Assembly (NCBI GenBank): GCA_023457135.1
Contig: JAEWMO010000084.1
Location: 1-37,884, forward strand
DNA: 37,884 bases
Origin: Methanobacteriota archaeon
Lineage (GTDB): Archaea > Halobacteriota > Methanomicrobia > Methanomicrobiales > Methanoculleaceae
Direction: 5' to 3'
The notes under the pieces are model-generated. The model was not told the origin of the DNA and ran no database searches. It worked only from the letters and a program-made list of their open reading frames with translations. The position numbers and the translations under genes are program-made. Of the stretch, positions 1-7,212 are shown piece by piece; position 1 is the first letter of the stretch, and each line of letters opens with the position of its first letter.

Positions 1-2
1 CT

Positions 3-599
3 ACACCGGCACGGATGGCGTTCGAGGCTCGCGATCTCGGGTTTGACAGCATCGTCGCCGTCGGCGACGGCGTCCGCCCGTCTGCCGGGCCGGAAGTTCT
101 CCGGGGCGCTGTGATCGGTGCTGCGTCCATAAAGGAGGTCCTCAAGCAGGTGCGCGACCCCGCCGTCCGGCGGGCCGACGTGGTCTCCGTCAACGCACGG
201 GACATCGCCTTCAACCGGGCCGTCGTCTCGATAAAGGAGATCCGGATCGTCCGGTGCATCCACGCCACCCAGAGGAACGCCTTCGATCACGTCGCCGCAC
301 GCACAGCGGCGGAACGCGGTGTGGCGGTCGATATCTCGCTCGCCCCTATCGTCCTGCTCCGCGGGACGAGGCGGCAGAGAGCGCTCCAGCGCTACGCGGA
401 CATCCTCTCGCTCCAGCGGCGCTACGGCTTTCCGCTGACGATCTCCTCTGACGCCCGCTCGATCCTCGAGCAGCGGTCGGTCCGCGACGTCCGGGGCCTC
501 TGCGCGCTCTTCGGGATGACCGGGGCGGAAGTGAGCGAAGCTCTCGCGTCCGTGGGGAGGCTCGTTACGCCCGACCAGCTGGTGAGGGTGGTCGAATGA
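3..599 (+). CDS. rnp3: RNase P protein component 3 (Rpp30), 5' end missing
   Basis: The reading frame is open through the left edge of the window, so the N-terminus lies outside; the ATG at 15 is internal. The visible ~199 residues match the C-terminal part of the archaeal Rpp30 protein, a TIM-barrel (PHP-like) subunit of RNase P that helps the catalytic RNA remove tRNA 5' leaders. Seen: a GFDSIVAVGDG strand near the start, DVVSVNARD and DHVAARTAAERGVAVDISL in the middle, and a helical C-terminus. The stop overlaps the start of rnp2 by 4 bp (ATGA), and rnp3-rnp2-psmA is a conserved archaeal order. Confidence 0.85.
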   Translation, partial: TPARMAFEARDLGFDSIVAVGDGVRPSAGPEVLRGAVIGAASIKEVLKQVRDPAVRRADVVSVNARDIAFNRAVVSIKEIRIVRCIHATQRNAFDHVAARTAAERGVAVDISLAPIVLLRGTRRQRALQRYADILSLQRRYGFPLTISSDARSILEQRSVRDVRGLCALFGMTGAEVSEALASVGRLVTPDQLVRVVE

Positions 600-1078
600 A
601 GCCGAGACCCCCCGCGATGCGGACGAAGCGGCGCTACATCCTGGTGCGGATCCACCCCTACGGGATGGTCGCCGACCAGAAGCAGGTCTACCTCTCGGTC
701 ATCGAGGCCGCGACATCCCTTCTCGGGGACGCCGCTGTCGGGCTTGCACAGCCTGCGGTGGTCTTCTGCGAGGGGGGATATGCCGTTGTGCGGTGCCGGC
801 GGGGGAGCGAGGCTGATGTTGCCACCGCCCTTGCAACGGTCACCACGATCGCCGATAGGCGGGCAGCGCTCAGGACGGTCGCCGTCTCCGGGACCATCCA
901 TGCACTGCGCCGGCGCATGAAACCGATCTGGCCCGCCCCCGATCCAGGGGAGACGGCGGTCGGGGACGATTGTTTCACGGTGTACCGCTATCCCCGTCAA
1001 AAAGTTGATTTGGTTGAAAAGGGTATTAAGCATCAGAAGTTATTGTTTTTCACCGAAGCTGATTTGGAGGAACGCTAA
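596..1078 (+). CDS. rnp2: RNase P protein component 2 (Pop5)
   Basis: A 160-residue protein of the Pop5/Rpp14 family, the RNase P subunit that partners with Rpp30. The N-terminal RRYILVRIHP strand is typical of Pop5, followed by an alpha/beta RRM-like fold and a basic C-terminal half. Position between rnp3 (4-bp overlap) and psmA (1-bp overlap at 1078) supports the call. The C-terminal ~30 residues are coded by visibly AT-richer DNA than the rest. Function is known for the family; the identification rests on sequence pattern and gene order. Confidence 0.85.
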   Translation: MKPRPPAMRTKRRYILVRIHPYGMVADQKQVYLSVIEAATSLLGDAAVGLAQPAVVFCEGGYAVVRCRRGSEADVATALATVTTIADRRAALRTVAVSGTIHALRRRMKPIWPAPDPGETAVGDDCFTVYRYPRQKVDLVEKGIKHQKLLFFTEADLEER

Positions 1079-1800
1079 TGCAACCACAATATCAAATGGG
1101 ATATGACCGGGCGATCACGGTGTTCAGCCCGGACGGAAGGCTCTATCAGGTTGAATACGCCAGAGAAGCGGTGAAACGGGGCACGACGGCCGTAGGGATA
1201 AAATGCAGCGAAGGCGTCGTGCTGATCGTCGACAAGAGGGTGACCTCCCGTCTCCTCGAGCCGGTCTCCATCGAGAAGATCTTCAAGATCGATTCGCACA
1301 TCGGCGTAGCGTCCTCCGGCCTCGTCGGCGATGCGCGGTCCCTCGTCGACAGGGCGCGGGTCGAGTCCCAGATCAACCGGGTCTCGTATAACGAGCCGAT
1401 CAATGTCGAGATCCTTGCAAAGAAACTCTGCGACCACATGCAGACCTATACCCAGTTCGGCGGTGCACGCCCCTACGGGACCGCTCTCCTGATCGCGGGT
1501 ATCAGCGACGGGGAAGCCCGGCTCTTTGAGACCGATCCGAGCGGCACGCTGCTCGAGTACAAGGCGACCGGGATCGGCACGGGCCGGCCTGCGGTCATGA
1601 AGGTCTTCGAGGAGGAGTACCAAGAGGAAGCGGATCTTGTCGGCGCCGTGAAGCTCGGCATCAAGGCCCTGCACGCCGCGACCGAAGGGAAGCTGGATGT
1701 CAGCGCCATCGAGATCGGCATCGTCTCCATCGCGACCCGCGAGTTCCGGAAGCTGGGGAAGGACGAAGTAAAGGCCTACGTCGACCAGTTCGAAGAGTGA
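1078..1800 (+). CDS. psmA: 20S proteasome alpha subunit
   Basis: A 240-residue proteasome alpha subunit, of normal family length, which forms the outer rings of the 20S core and gates substrate entry. The signature YDRAITVFSPDGRLYQVEY (residues 9-27) and the following AREAVKRGTTAVG are diagnostic. The start at 1078 is supported by a GGAGG ribosome-binding site at 1067-1071 and a 1-bp overlap with the rnp2 stop. There is no propeptide or catalytic N-terminal threonine, as expected for alpha rather than beta. It sits in the archaeal proteasome/RNase P/translation superoperon. Confidence 0.97.
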   Translation: MQPQYQMGYDRAITVFSPDGRLYQVEYAREAVKRGTTAVGIKCSEGVVLIVDKRVTSRLLEPVSIEKIFKIDSHIGVASSGLVGDARSLVDRARVESQINRVSYNEPINVEILAKKLCDHMQTYTQFGGARPYGTALLIAGISDGEARLFETDPSGTLLEYKATGIGTGRPAVMKVFEEEYQEEADLVGAVKLGIKALHAATEGKLDVSAIEIGIVSIATREFRKLGKDEVKAYVDQFEE

Positions 1801-1812
1801 GCGTCGTCCTCT

Positions 1813-2517
1813 ATGATACCCCTGGATCAGGCAGTAGTGGCGCGGCTTGAGAGCCACGGTGAGCGGTTTGAAGTGCTTGTCGACCCCGACCAGGCTCAGC
1901 GCATCCGGCAGGGAGAGGAGATCGACCTCGAGGATGTCGTTGCAGCCATCCATGTCTTCTCCAACGCCGCCCACGCTGAACGGGCCGCCGACGAGGACCT
2001 CCTGAAGGTCTTCAAGACGACCGAGTTCGAACCGATCGCACTCCGGATCATCCAGAAGGGCGAGATCCACCTCACCTCCGAACAGCGCCGGCACCTCACC
2101 GCGGAGAAGCGGAACCGGGTTATCACGTTCATCTCGAGGAACGCCGTCAACCCGCAGACCGGCTTCCCCCACCCCCCGCAGCGGATCGAGCTTGCGATGG
2201 AGGAGGCGAGGGTGAACATCGACCCCTTCAAGTCCGTCGAGGAGCAGGTCAAAGAGGTCGTCAAGGCGCTCCGTCCCATCCTCCCCATACGCTTTGAGGA
2301 GATCCGGATCGCCGTCAGGATGCCGCCCGACTACGCCGCGAAGGCGTACGGGGAACTCCAGAGTGCCGTGACGCTCGAGCAGAGCGAGTGGCAGAAGGAT
2401 GGTTCCTGGATCGCCGTCGTCAGGATCCCGGCGGGCATCCAGGAAGAGTTCTACGACCTGGTGAACAAACTTTCGAAGGGAAATGCAGAGACCCGGATCC
2501 TCGAACGCAAGTTGTGA
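1813..2517 (+). CDS. sdo1: SBDS/Sdo1 family ribosome maturation factor
   Basis: A 234-residue homologue of the Shwachman-Bodian-Diamond protein, which in eukaryotes helps release eIF6/Tif6 from the 60S subunit. The N-terminal domain (about 1-90) contains FEVLVDPDQA and DEDLLKVFKTTEF; a helical middle domain includes RNRVITFISRNAVNPQTG; a ferredoxin-like C-terminal domain follows from about 160. It begins 12 bp after psmA, the standard archaeal order. In many archaea the exosome genes rrp4, rrp41 and rrp42 come next; here the next gene is rpl37ae. Confidence 0.95.
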   Translation: MIPLDQAVVARLESHGERFEVLVDPDQAQRIRQGEEIDLEDVVAAIHVFSNAAHAERAADEDLLKVFKTTEFEPIALRIIQKGEIHLTSEQRRHLTAEKRNRVITFISRNAVNPQTGFPHPPQRIELAMEEARVNIDPFKSVEEQVKEVVKALRPILPIRFEEIRIAVRMPPDYAAKAYGELQSAVTLEQSEWQKDGSWIAVVRIPAGIQEEFYDLVNKLSKGNAETRILERKL

Positions 2518-2572
2518 GTAACTATATTAATCGACAGCACAAAAATTAGAGGACATACAAGAGGTACGCGAA

Positions 2573-2863
2573 ATGGCAAGTCGCAAACAGAGTGCAAAGG
2601 GCAGGGTAGTAGGAAGTTCCGGACGGTTTGGTCCGAGGTATGGCCGGTTTATCCGGAAGAGAGTGAACCAGATCGAGCAGCTCACCAACGCGCGCCACGT
2701 CTGTCCCCGCTGCGACCAGGCAGCGGTCAAGCGCGAGGGCACAGGGATCTGGGCGTGCCGCAAGTGCGGATACAAGTTTGCCGGCGGCAGCTACGTTCCC
2801 GAGACCCCCGCGATGCGCATTGCTGTGCGGAGCATCGAGCGCTCGCTGCAGAAGGAGGGCTAA
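2573..2863 (+). CDS. rpl37ae: Large ribosomal subunit protein eL43 (L37Ae)
   Basis: A 96-residue zinc-ribbon ribosomal protein. Four cysteines at residues 44, 47, 62 and 65 (CPRC and CRKC) form the zinc site, preceded by a basic N-terminus typical of rRNA-binding L37Ae. A TATA-like element at 2524-2531 suggests it has its own promoter inside the superoperon, and a GAGGT sequence a few bases upstream of the ATG can act as ribosome-binding site. rpoP follows after 6 bp. Confidence 0.95.
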   Translation: MASRKQSAKGRVVGSSGRFGPRYGRFIRKRVNQIEQLTNARHVCPRCDQAAVKREGTGIWACRKCGYKFAGGSYVPETPAMRIAVRSIERSLQKEG

Positions 2864-2869
2864 GGAGTC

Positions 2870-3001
2870 GTGGCCGCCTATAAGTGCGCTCGCTGTAAAC
2901 AGAAAGTGGAGATCGACGTCAATATACGCTGTCCCTACTGTGGACACCGTATCCTCTTCAAGGAACGCGGGGCCGGCATAAAAGATCTGAAGGCCCGATG
3001 A
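2870..3001 (+). CDS. rpoP: DNA-directed RNA polymerase subunit P (Rpo12)
   Basis: A 43-residue protein starting with GTG. It has a zinc ribbon with cysteines at 6, 9, 21 and 24 (CARC and CPYCGHR), then a basic tail, which matches archaeal RpoP/Rpo12, the counterpart of eukaryotic Rpb12. The purine-rich TAAGGAG directly before the GTG serves as ribosome-binding site and also contains the rpl37ae stop. The rpl37ae-rpoP pair is conserved across Euryarchaeota. The stop overlaps the next ATG by 4 bp. Confidence 0.93.
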   Translation: MAAYKCARCKQKVEIDVNIRCPYCGHRILFKERGAGIKDLKAR

Positions 3002-3402
3002 CTGTCGTCACGACGTCACGGAAACCACTCCCCGAAGTGCGCTCCCTCTCCAGGGATATGGCGTTCGCGATCGGCGCCGAGTACGTCACCCGTGGCAAGA
3101 CAAGCCTGGGTGACCTCTTTGCCCTTGATCCGTCGGTCGTGATCGTCTCCAAATCAGGTCCCTTTTTTCTCGTCCAGATATTCTTGAACGAAGAGCCGAT
3201 GGTGGAGTTCGGCGTCCGGTCGTTTGCCGTCGAGCAGCGGACGGGAGAGATCGCCCGCGGGCTTTTTGTCTCGGACCGCCCCCTGTTTGAGGCGCTCAAA
3301 GACCTGCTCGACGTCGTATATGCCGGTGAAGCCCTCCCGGCACACCGTATCGTCTTTGACGGGAGGCAGCGGAAGCGCTATGTCCTGGAGGTCGCCGGAT
3401 GA
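2998..3402 (+). CDS. Archaeal Brix domain ribosome biogenesis protein
   Basis: A 134-residue protein matching the compact archaeal Brix/Imp4-like family: TSRKPLPEVRSLSRDMAFAI at the N-terminus and a series of beta strands. The family is linked to rRNA binding and ribosome assembly by analogy with eukaryotic Imp4, Brx1 and Rpf proteins. It is translationally coupled to both neighbours, overlapping rpoP and pcc1 by 4 bp each. Placement among ribosomal and tRNA-modification genes fits the role. The exact RNA target is not predictable from sequence. Confidence 0.8.
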   Translation: MTVVTTSRKPLPEVRSLSRDMAFAIGAEYVTRGKTSLGDLFALDPSVVIVSKSGPFFLVQIFLNEEPMVEFGVRSFAVEQRTGEIARGLFVSDRPLFEALKDLLDVVYAGEALPAHRIVFDGRQRKRYVLEVAG

Positions 3403-3659
3403 CGCATACGGCAGCCTTTTCGTTCACGACCCCCGATGCCCGTGCCCTCTACCTCTCCGTCTGCCAGGAGATGGGCGACGTGGGGGACCGGTCGTCTGTC
3501 CGGGTGCGGCTCGAGGGGGAGGATACGCTCGTCCTCGACGTGGCGGCCACCGACATAGCGGCTCTTCGCGCGGCCCTCAACACCTGGCTCCGGTTGATCA
3601 ATATAGCCATCGAGATGCGGGAACTTGCCGTCCCGCCCGGGTGCCGGCCAGCGCCGTGA
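3399..3659 (+). CDS. pcc1: KEOPS complex subunit Pcc1
   Basis: An 86-residue Pcc1-like protein, the small dimerising subunit of KEOPS, which makes the t6A modification at position 37 of ANN-decoding tRNAs. Seen: an N-terminal HTAAFSFTT strand, the DRSSVRVRLEGEDTLVLDVAATD hairpin region, and a C-terminal LRAALNTWLRLINIAIEM helix, all in the expected order and length. It overlaps the Brix gene by 4 bp and is the last gene of the tightly coupled block; a 137-bp gap separates it from pfdB. Confidence 0.85.
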   Translation: MTHTAAFSFTTPDARALYLSVCQEMGDVGDRSSVRVRLEGEDTLVLDVAATDIAALRAALNTWLRLINIAIEMRELAVPPGCRPAP

Positions 3660-3796
3660 ACCGGGCGCGCCGGACCCTCACCTTTTAAGGGTTCCCCGCC
3701 CTATCATGTAGAGAAAGGGCATCGGGCCGGGACGGCCCCCTGTCCGCCACCTGAAGTATTGTTACAGTTCCCGCCCCGGCGTGGAGGTTGATGATT

Positions 3797-4162
3797 ATGG
3801 AGAATATCCCACCCAAAGTACAGAACCAGCTGGCGATGCTCCAGCAGATGCAGCAGCAGCTGCAGACGGTGGTCTCGCAGAAGGCCCAGTATGAGATGAC
3901 GATCCGCGAAGCACGGCGTGCGGTCGAGGACCTCGGCGATGTCCCTGAGGATGCGGCGGTCTTCATGAACGTCGGCAGTGTCATGATGCAGAAGAGCCGG
4001 GAGCAGGTGCTTGCCTCCTTAAACGAGCGTATCGAGACCCTTGAACTCCGGGTCAAGTCGCTTGAGAAGCAGGAGAAGGCCCTGCAGGGGCGGTTCGAGC
4101 AGCTCTCCACGCAGATCCGGGGAGCGCTTGAGGGCAAGCAGCAGCCTCCGGGCGCCGCCTGA
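3797..4162 (+). CDS. pfdB: Prefoldin subunit beta
   Basis: A ~121-residue prefoldin beta subunit, which forms the hexameric jellyfish-shaped chaperone that hands nascent proteins to the thermosome. It starts ENIPPKVQNQLAMLQQMQQQ, a first coiled coil; a central beta-hairpin region (DVPEDAAVFMNVGSVMM) is followed by a second coiled coil (residues ~80-115). The ATG at 3797 is preferred over those upstream because GGAGG at 3783-3787 is then at a good distance. A T-rich TATA-like element near 3680-3688 may drive it separately. Confidence 0.95.
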   Translation: MENIPPKVQNQLAMLQQMQQQLQTVVSQKAQYEMTIREARRAVEDLGDVPEDAAVFMNVGSVMMQKSREQVLASLNERIETLELRVKSLEKQEKALQGRFEQLSTQIRGALEGKQQPPGAA

Positions 4163-4212
4163 ACAGTTAAATCTGATTTTAAGATAAGATAGAGGATAGA
4201 GGAGTGAGCGTC

Positions 4213-5757
4213 TCACTCCTCCTGTTTCCGGTCGAGCCTGCGCGTCCGGCAGACGAGGTTGATCGCGTTGACGACCGCCTCGACGGATGCCAGGATGATG
4301 TCGTCGCTTGAGGCGCTGGCATCGAATACTCGGCCCCGCTCGTCCTCGACGGCGATGGTGACGTGGCCGAGCGCGTCGGTCCCGCCGGAGATCGCCTCGA
4401 TGTTGAACTCCTTCAACTGGACGGGGGCGGGGATGATCCCGAGGATCGCCCGCACGGCAGCGTCCACCGGGCCGTTGCCGATACTTGAGAAGGTGTGCTC
4501 GACGCCGTCGACGGTCGCCCTGACGCTCGCTGTCGGGATGACGTGGTTCCCGGTCATGATGGCGACGTCCTGCAACTCGAGCGTCCTCTCTTCGGGCACG
4601 GCCTGCATGACGCTTTCCGCGATCTCATAGAGGTCCGCGTCCGTCACGCGCTTGCCCTTGCCGGCAATCCCTTTCATCCGAACGACGATCTCATCGAGCT
4701 GCGCGTCGGTGGGCTCCATATGCGCGTCGAGGAGCATCTGCCTGACGGCGTGTCTCCCGGCGTGTTTGCCGAGTTTCAGCCTGCGCCGGTGGCCGACCAT
4801 CTCCGGGGTCATGATCCCCGGCTCGAAGGTGTCCGACCGGGTGATCACGCCGTGGGAGTGGATCCCGCTCTCGTGTGCGAAGGCGTTCTCGCCGACGATC
4901 GGCTGCGTCGCAGGGATGCTCATCCCCGCGTAGCGGGAGATGAGCCGCGAGGTCTCGACGAGGCTCGTCGTCCGGATGCCGGTATCGACCCCGTAGATGG
5001 ACTCGAGAACCATCACCGTCTGCGCGAGGTCGGCGTTGCCCGCCCGCTCGCCGATGCCGTTCACGGTCACCTGGACCTGGGAGGCGCCGCCCTCGACCGC
5101 CGCGATGGTGTTTGCCACCGCAAGCCCGAAGTCGTTGTGGCAGTGGACATCGATGGGGCAGTTCACCTCCCGGTCGATCCGGGTGATGAGGCGTTTCATG
5201 GCCGCCGGGGTGATGACGCCCACCGTGTCGGGGACGTTGATGATCGTCGCTCCGGCGTCCACCGCGACGCGGTAGACCTCCATCAGGTAATCCCAGTCGG
5301 TCCTTGTCGCGTCCATCGCGGAGAACATGCACCGGTCGACGTGGTCGCGGGCATAAGCGATGATATCGCCGGTGGCCTCGAGGACCTGCTCGCGGGTCTT
5401 TTTGATGGTGTACTCGCGCTGGACGTCGGACGTCGGGATGAAGACGTGGACCATGTCGACGTCGCAGTCGATGCAGGCGTCCACGTCGGCCCTGAGCGAT
5501 CGCGCCAGGCCGCAGACCCGGGTCGCCAGATCGAGGGCCTTGATGGCTTTGACGATCTCGTGCTCGGCGTCCGAGGATGCGGGAAAGCCCGCTTCAATGG
5601 TCTGGACTCCTATGGCGGAGAGCTGCTCTGCAATACCGAGTTTCTCCTCACGGGTGAATGAGATGCCCGGCGTTTGTTCACCGTCGCGCAGCGTGGTGTC
5701 GAAAACAGTGACGTTCTTTTTCGCGCGGCTATCGGTGAAGAAGACAGTACGCTTCAG
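4213..5757 (-). CDS. leuA: 2-isopropylmalate synthase / citramalate synthase family protein with no canonical start codon
   Basis: Counting from a CTG at 5757, this gives 514 residues, the usual length for isopropylmalate synthase (condenses acetyl-CoA with 2-oxoisovalerate in leucine synthesis). The catalytic HMGL-like TIM barrel begins with VFDTTLRDGEQTPGISF and includes IDVHCHNDFGLAVANT and GENAFAHESGIHSHG. A C-terminal LeuA allosteric domain (about residue 370 on) excludes the shorter homocitrate synthase class; citramalate synthase (CimA) remains possible. In this frame there is no ATG, GTG or TTG between the upstream stop at 5788-5790 and the GTG at 5484, which would cut off the active-site motif. 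CTG initiation or a frameshift is therefore implied (see findings). Confidence 0.85.
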   Translation of the reverse strand: MKRTVFFTDSRAKKNVTVFDTTLRDGEQTPGISFTREEKLGIAEQLSAIGVQTIEAGFPASSDAEHEIVKAIKALDLATRVCGLARSLRADVDACIDCDVDMVHVFIPTSDVQREYTIKKTREQVLEATGDIIAYARDHVDRCMFSAMDATRTDWDYLMEVYRVAVDAGATIINVPDTVGVITPAAMKRLITRIDREVNCPIDVHCHNDFGLAVANTIAAVEGGASQVQVTVNGIGERAGNADLAQTVMVLESIYGVDTGIRTTSLVETSRLISRYAGMSIPATQPIVGENAFAHESGIHSHGVITRSDTFEPGIMTPEMVGHRRRLKLGKHAGRHAVRQMLLDAHMEPTDAQLDEIVVRMKGIAGKGKRVTDADLYEIAESVMQAVPEERTLELQDVAIMTGNHVIPTASVRATVDGVEHTFSSIGNGPVDAAVRAILGIIPAPVQLKEFNIEAISGGTDALGHVTIAVEDERGRVFDASASSDDIILASVEAVVNAINLVCRTRRLDRKQEE

Positions 5758-5791
5758 CGTTCCCAGGTGCTTCGGCGTTTGTAGGGTTCAT
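5731..5791 (-). other. Short upstream reading frame overlapping the leuA 5' end
   Basis: A 20-codon frame starts with ATG at 5791, almost exactly where the TATA box at 5814-5823 would place the transcription start. It ends at a TAG inside the leuA coding region and is in the reading frame one base off from leuA. It has two adjacent leucine codons near its end. It may be a leader peptide, or the true leuA start separated by a one-base frameshift. There is no evidence beyond position. Confidence 0.3.
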
Positions 5792-5813
5792 ATGTATTCA
5801 TTATCCGAGGGGG

Positions 5814-5823
5814 TATATAAAGA
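5814..5823 (-). promoter_or_regulatory. TATA box for the leuA-family gene
   Basis: CTTTATATAC on the minus strand is a strong archaeal TATA box. A start about 25 bp downstream would fall near 5790, within a few bases of the ATG at 5791 and 33 bases before the CTG at 5757. Confidence 0.6.
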
Positions 5824-5863
5824 ATGGCGCCTTTGCCGTACAGCACCAGGATGGTCAGCCGAA

Positions 5864-5873
5864 ACCTATAATA
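5864..5873 (+). promoter_or_regulatory. TATA box for the tRNA-Tyr/tRNA-Asp pair
   Basis: CCTATAATAA on the plus strand predicts a start near 5895, about 10 bases before the mature tRNA-Tyr 5' end. It is arranged divergently from the leuA promoter. Confidence 0.55.
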
Positions 5874-5904
5874 ACTACTCCCGTCAACATTATTAGAGCA
5901 GAGA

Positions 5905-6011
5905 CCCGCCTTAACTCAGACTGGTAGAGTGCGCGGCTGTAGTATAGTCTTCGTCTTCGGGCGAACTGCGCGGCTACCGCGATGTCCCCGGTTCGAATCC
6001 GGGAGGCGGGA
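5905..6011 (+). tRNA. tRNA-Tyr (GTA) with intron
   Basis: The acceptor stem CCCGCCT pairs with AGGCGGG (6004-6010), discriminator A at 6011. The D arm, the anticodon stem CGCGG/CCGCG (5932-5936 with 5977-5981) and the T arm CCCGG-TTCGAAT-CCGGG are all present. The anticodon GTA is at 5939-5941. A ~33-base intron (about 5943-5975) interrupts the loop after position 37, the canonical archaeal site, and would need splicing endonuclease and RtcB ligase; rtcB is in this window. Confidence 0.93.
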
Positions 6012-6027
6012 TCTATCAGCAACAAGT

Positions 6028-6100
6028 GCCCAGGTAGTGTAGTGGCCTATCATGACGGCCTGTCACGCCGTCGACACGGATTCGAATTCCGTCCTGGGCG
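6028..6100 (+). tRNA. tRNA-Asp (GTC)
   Basis: The acceptor GCCCAGG pairs with CCTGGGC (6093-6099), discriminator G at 6100. The anticodon stem GACGG/CCGTC encloses loop CTGTCAC, with anticodon GTC. The T arm is normal. No intron. It lies 16 bases after tRNA-Tyr and is probably co-transcribed. Confidence 0.95.
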
Positions 6101-6263
6101 TCAACTTCTTTCACTTCATTTGCAGGCAGCGAAGCCTGTCGCACTCTTGCGCTGTCACTCTTCTAGAGTCCGGAATTGTGCCGGGAATCTCTATTTGTTG
6201 TAATCCGGCAATTTACGGTATTGGAAATGGTTAAATATCAGATCTGATTTTTATTCTCCTGAT

Positions 6264-6275
6264 AAAATATATATA
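6264..6275 (+). promoter_or_regulatory. TATA box for the small membrane protein gene
   Basis: AAAATATATATA lies about 27 bp before the ATG at 6298, predicting a leaderless transcript. Confidence 0.55.
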
Positions 6276-6297
6276 CCATGGTGCAGTATTCGGTCTC

Positions 6298-6423
6298 ATG
6301 CACGTTCTGGCAAAACTGGCTAAGAGCGATCCCCTGTTCAACTCGCTGGGTGCGCTCATCATCGGGACCGGGATTCTTGTTCTTGTTGTCATGCTGATAT
6401 ATGCCTCTGGTTTTCTGACATGA
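6298..6423 (+). CDS. Small single-span membrane protein
   Basis: A 41-residue frame: a short charged N-terminus (MHVLAKLAKSDPLFNS) followed by one strongly hydrophobic helix of about 20 residues (LGALIIGTGILVLVVMLIYA). It has a strong TATA box at leaderless distance and an inverted repeat just after the stop. The combination of promoter, membrane-helix pattern and terminator-like hairpin supports a real gene. No family was recognised. Function unknown; it could be a small component of a membrane complex. Confidence 0.5.
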   Translation: MHVLAKLAKSDPLFNSLGALIIGTGILVLVVMLIYASGFLT

Positions 6424-6434
6424 CGGGAGCCTGC

Positions 6435-6475
6435 GGCTCGCCGGGAAATAGTGGTTCAGCGTTCCCCGGCGAGCC
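6435..6475 (+). terminator. Stem-loop after the small membrane protein gene
   Basis: GGCTCGCCGGGAA (6435-6447) pairs with TTCCCCGGCGAGCC (6462-6475), with one bulged base and a 14-base loop. It begins 11 bases after the stop codon. No T-run follows, so it may act in RNA 3'-end formation or stability rather than intrinsic termination. Confidence 0.4.
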
Positions 6476-6638
6476 CAGGAAGACCTCTTCGTGAAGTTTC
6501 CCGTGAACTCTTCTCCTGTCCCGGGGACCGATCAGGCCCTTCTCTCCCGTCCACGGCTCTCCGGGGCAAAATGATCAACGCTTATTACAAATCCGTCTCA
6601 ACGTCTGATCCAGGTGGCTATATCCTGGATGTGATCTG

Positions 6639-7133
6639 ATGACGCCGACAACGCACGAACAGAACCCGCAGGCCCTCATCGCCCTGCTTGCCGACCCGGA
6701 CAAAGCGGTGCGGGCGGAGGCGACGGAAGGGCTTGCGATGATCGGAAGCCCGGCCGTACCCGCCTGTATCGCCCTGCTGAAGAACAACGAGTGGAGGATG
6801 CGTTACCGTGCGGCGGAGGCCCTCGGCCTGATCGGGGACGCTCGCGCATATGCGCCTCTCGCCACCGCTCTCGGCGACGAGAAGGATCATGTCCGGTATA
6901 TGGCGGCAAAAGGGCTCGGCCTGCTCGGCGACCCGCGGGCAGTCCCGCACCTCGCGGCCGTGCAGCGTGACGAGAATGAGTTCGTGCGGCGTTCCGCCGC
7001 CATCTCTCTCGGCAGGATCGGCAGCGAAGAGGCGGTCCGGGCACTGCGCGCGGCCGTTGCAGGCGAATCCGTCGAGGGCGTGCGTGCGGCAATCTTCCTC
7101 GCGCTCCGCGACGCGGGGGCAGACGGGGTCTGA
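6639..7133 (+). CDS. HEAT-repeat (PBS lyase-like) protein
   Basis: A 164-residue protein made of about five ~31-residue HEAT-like repeats, each with a pattern such as AVRAEATEGLAMIG, RMRYRAAEALGLIGD, HVRYMAAKGLGLLGD and FVRRSAAISLGRIGS. This is the PBS lyase HEAT-like type common in methanogens, used as a protein-binding scaffold. No enzymatic domain. It stands alone, with the PP2C phosphatase convergent after an 80-bp gap; a role in partner recognition is inference. Confidence 0.85.
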   Translation: MTPTTHEQNPQALIALLADPDKAVRAEATEGLAMIGSPAVPACIALLKNNEWRMRYRAAEALGLIGDARAYAPLATALGDEKDHVRYMAAKGLGLLGDPRAVPHLAAVQRDENEFVRRSAAISLGRIGSEEAVRALRAAVAGESVEGVRAAIFLALRDAGADGV

Positions 7134-7212
7134 GTTTCGTTTTGGGTAAAGCCTGGTGATACCGGGTCTCTCAAAGAGGCCCTCTACCTCGCGCGGGCCC
7201 GCGTCACCTAGC

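Noticed and set aside
3660..3796. Possible structured RNA between pcc1 and pfdB
   Set aside because: Some G/C-rich complementarity is present but no stable defined fold or known family; a promoter for pfdB explains it sufficiently.
4495..5661. Plus-strand frame antisense to the leuA-family gene
   Set aside because: Aspartate/valine/histidine-rich shadow; the minus-strand protein has a complete recognised fold.
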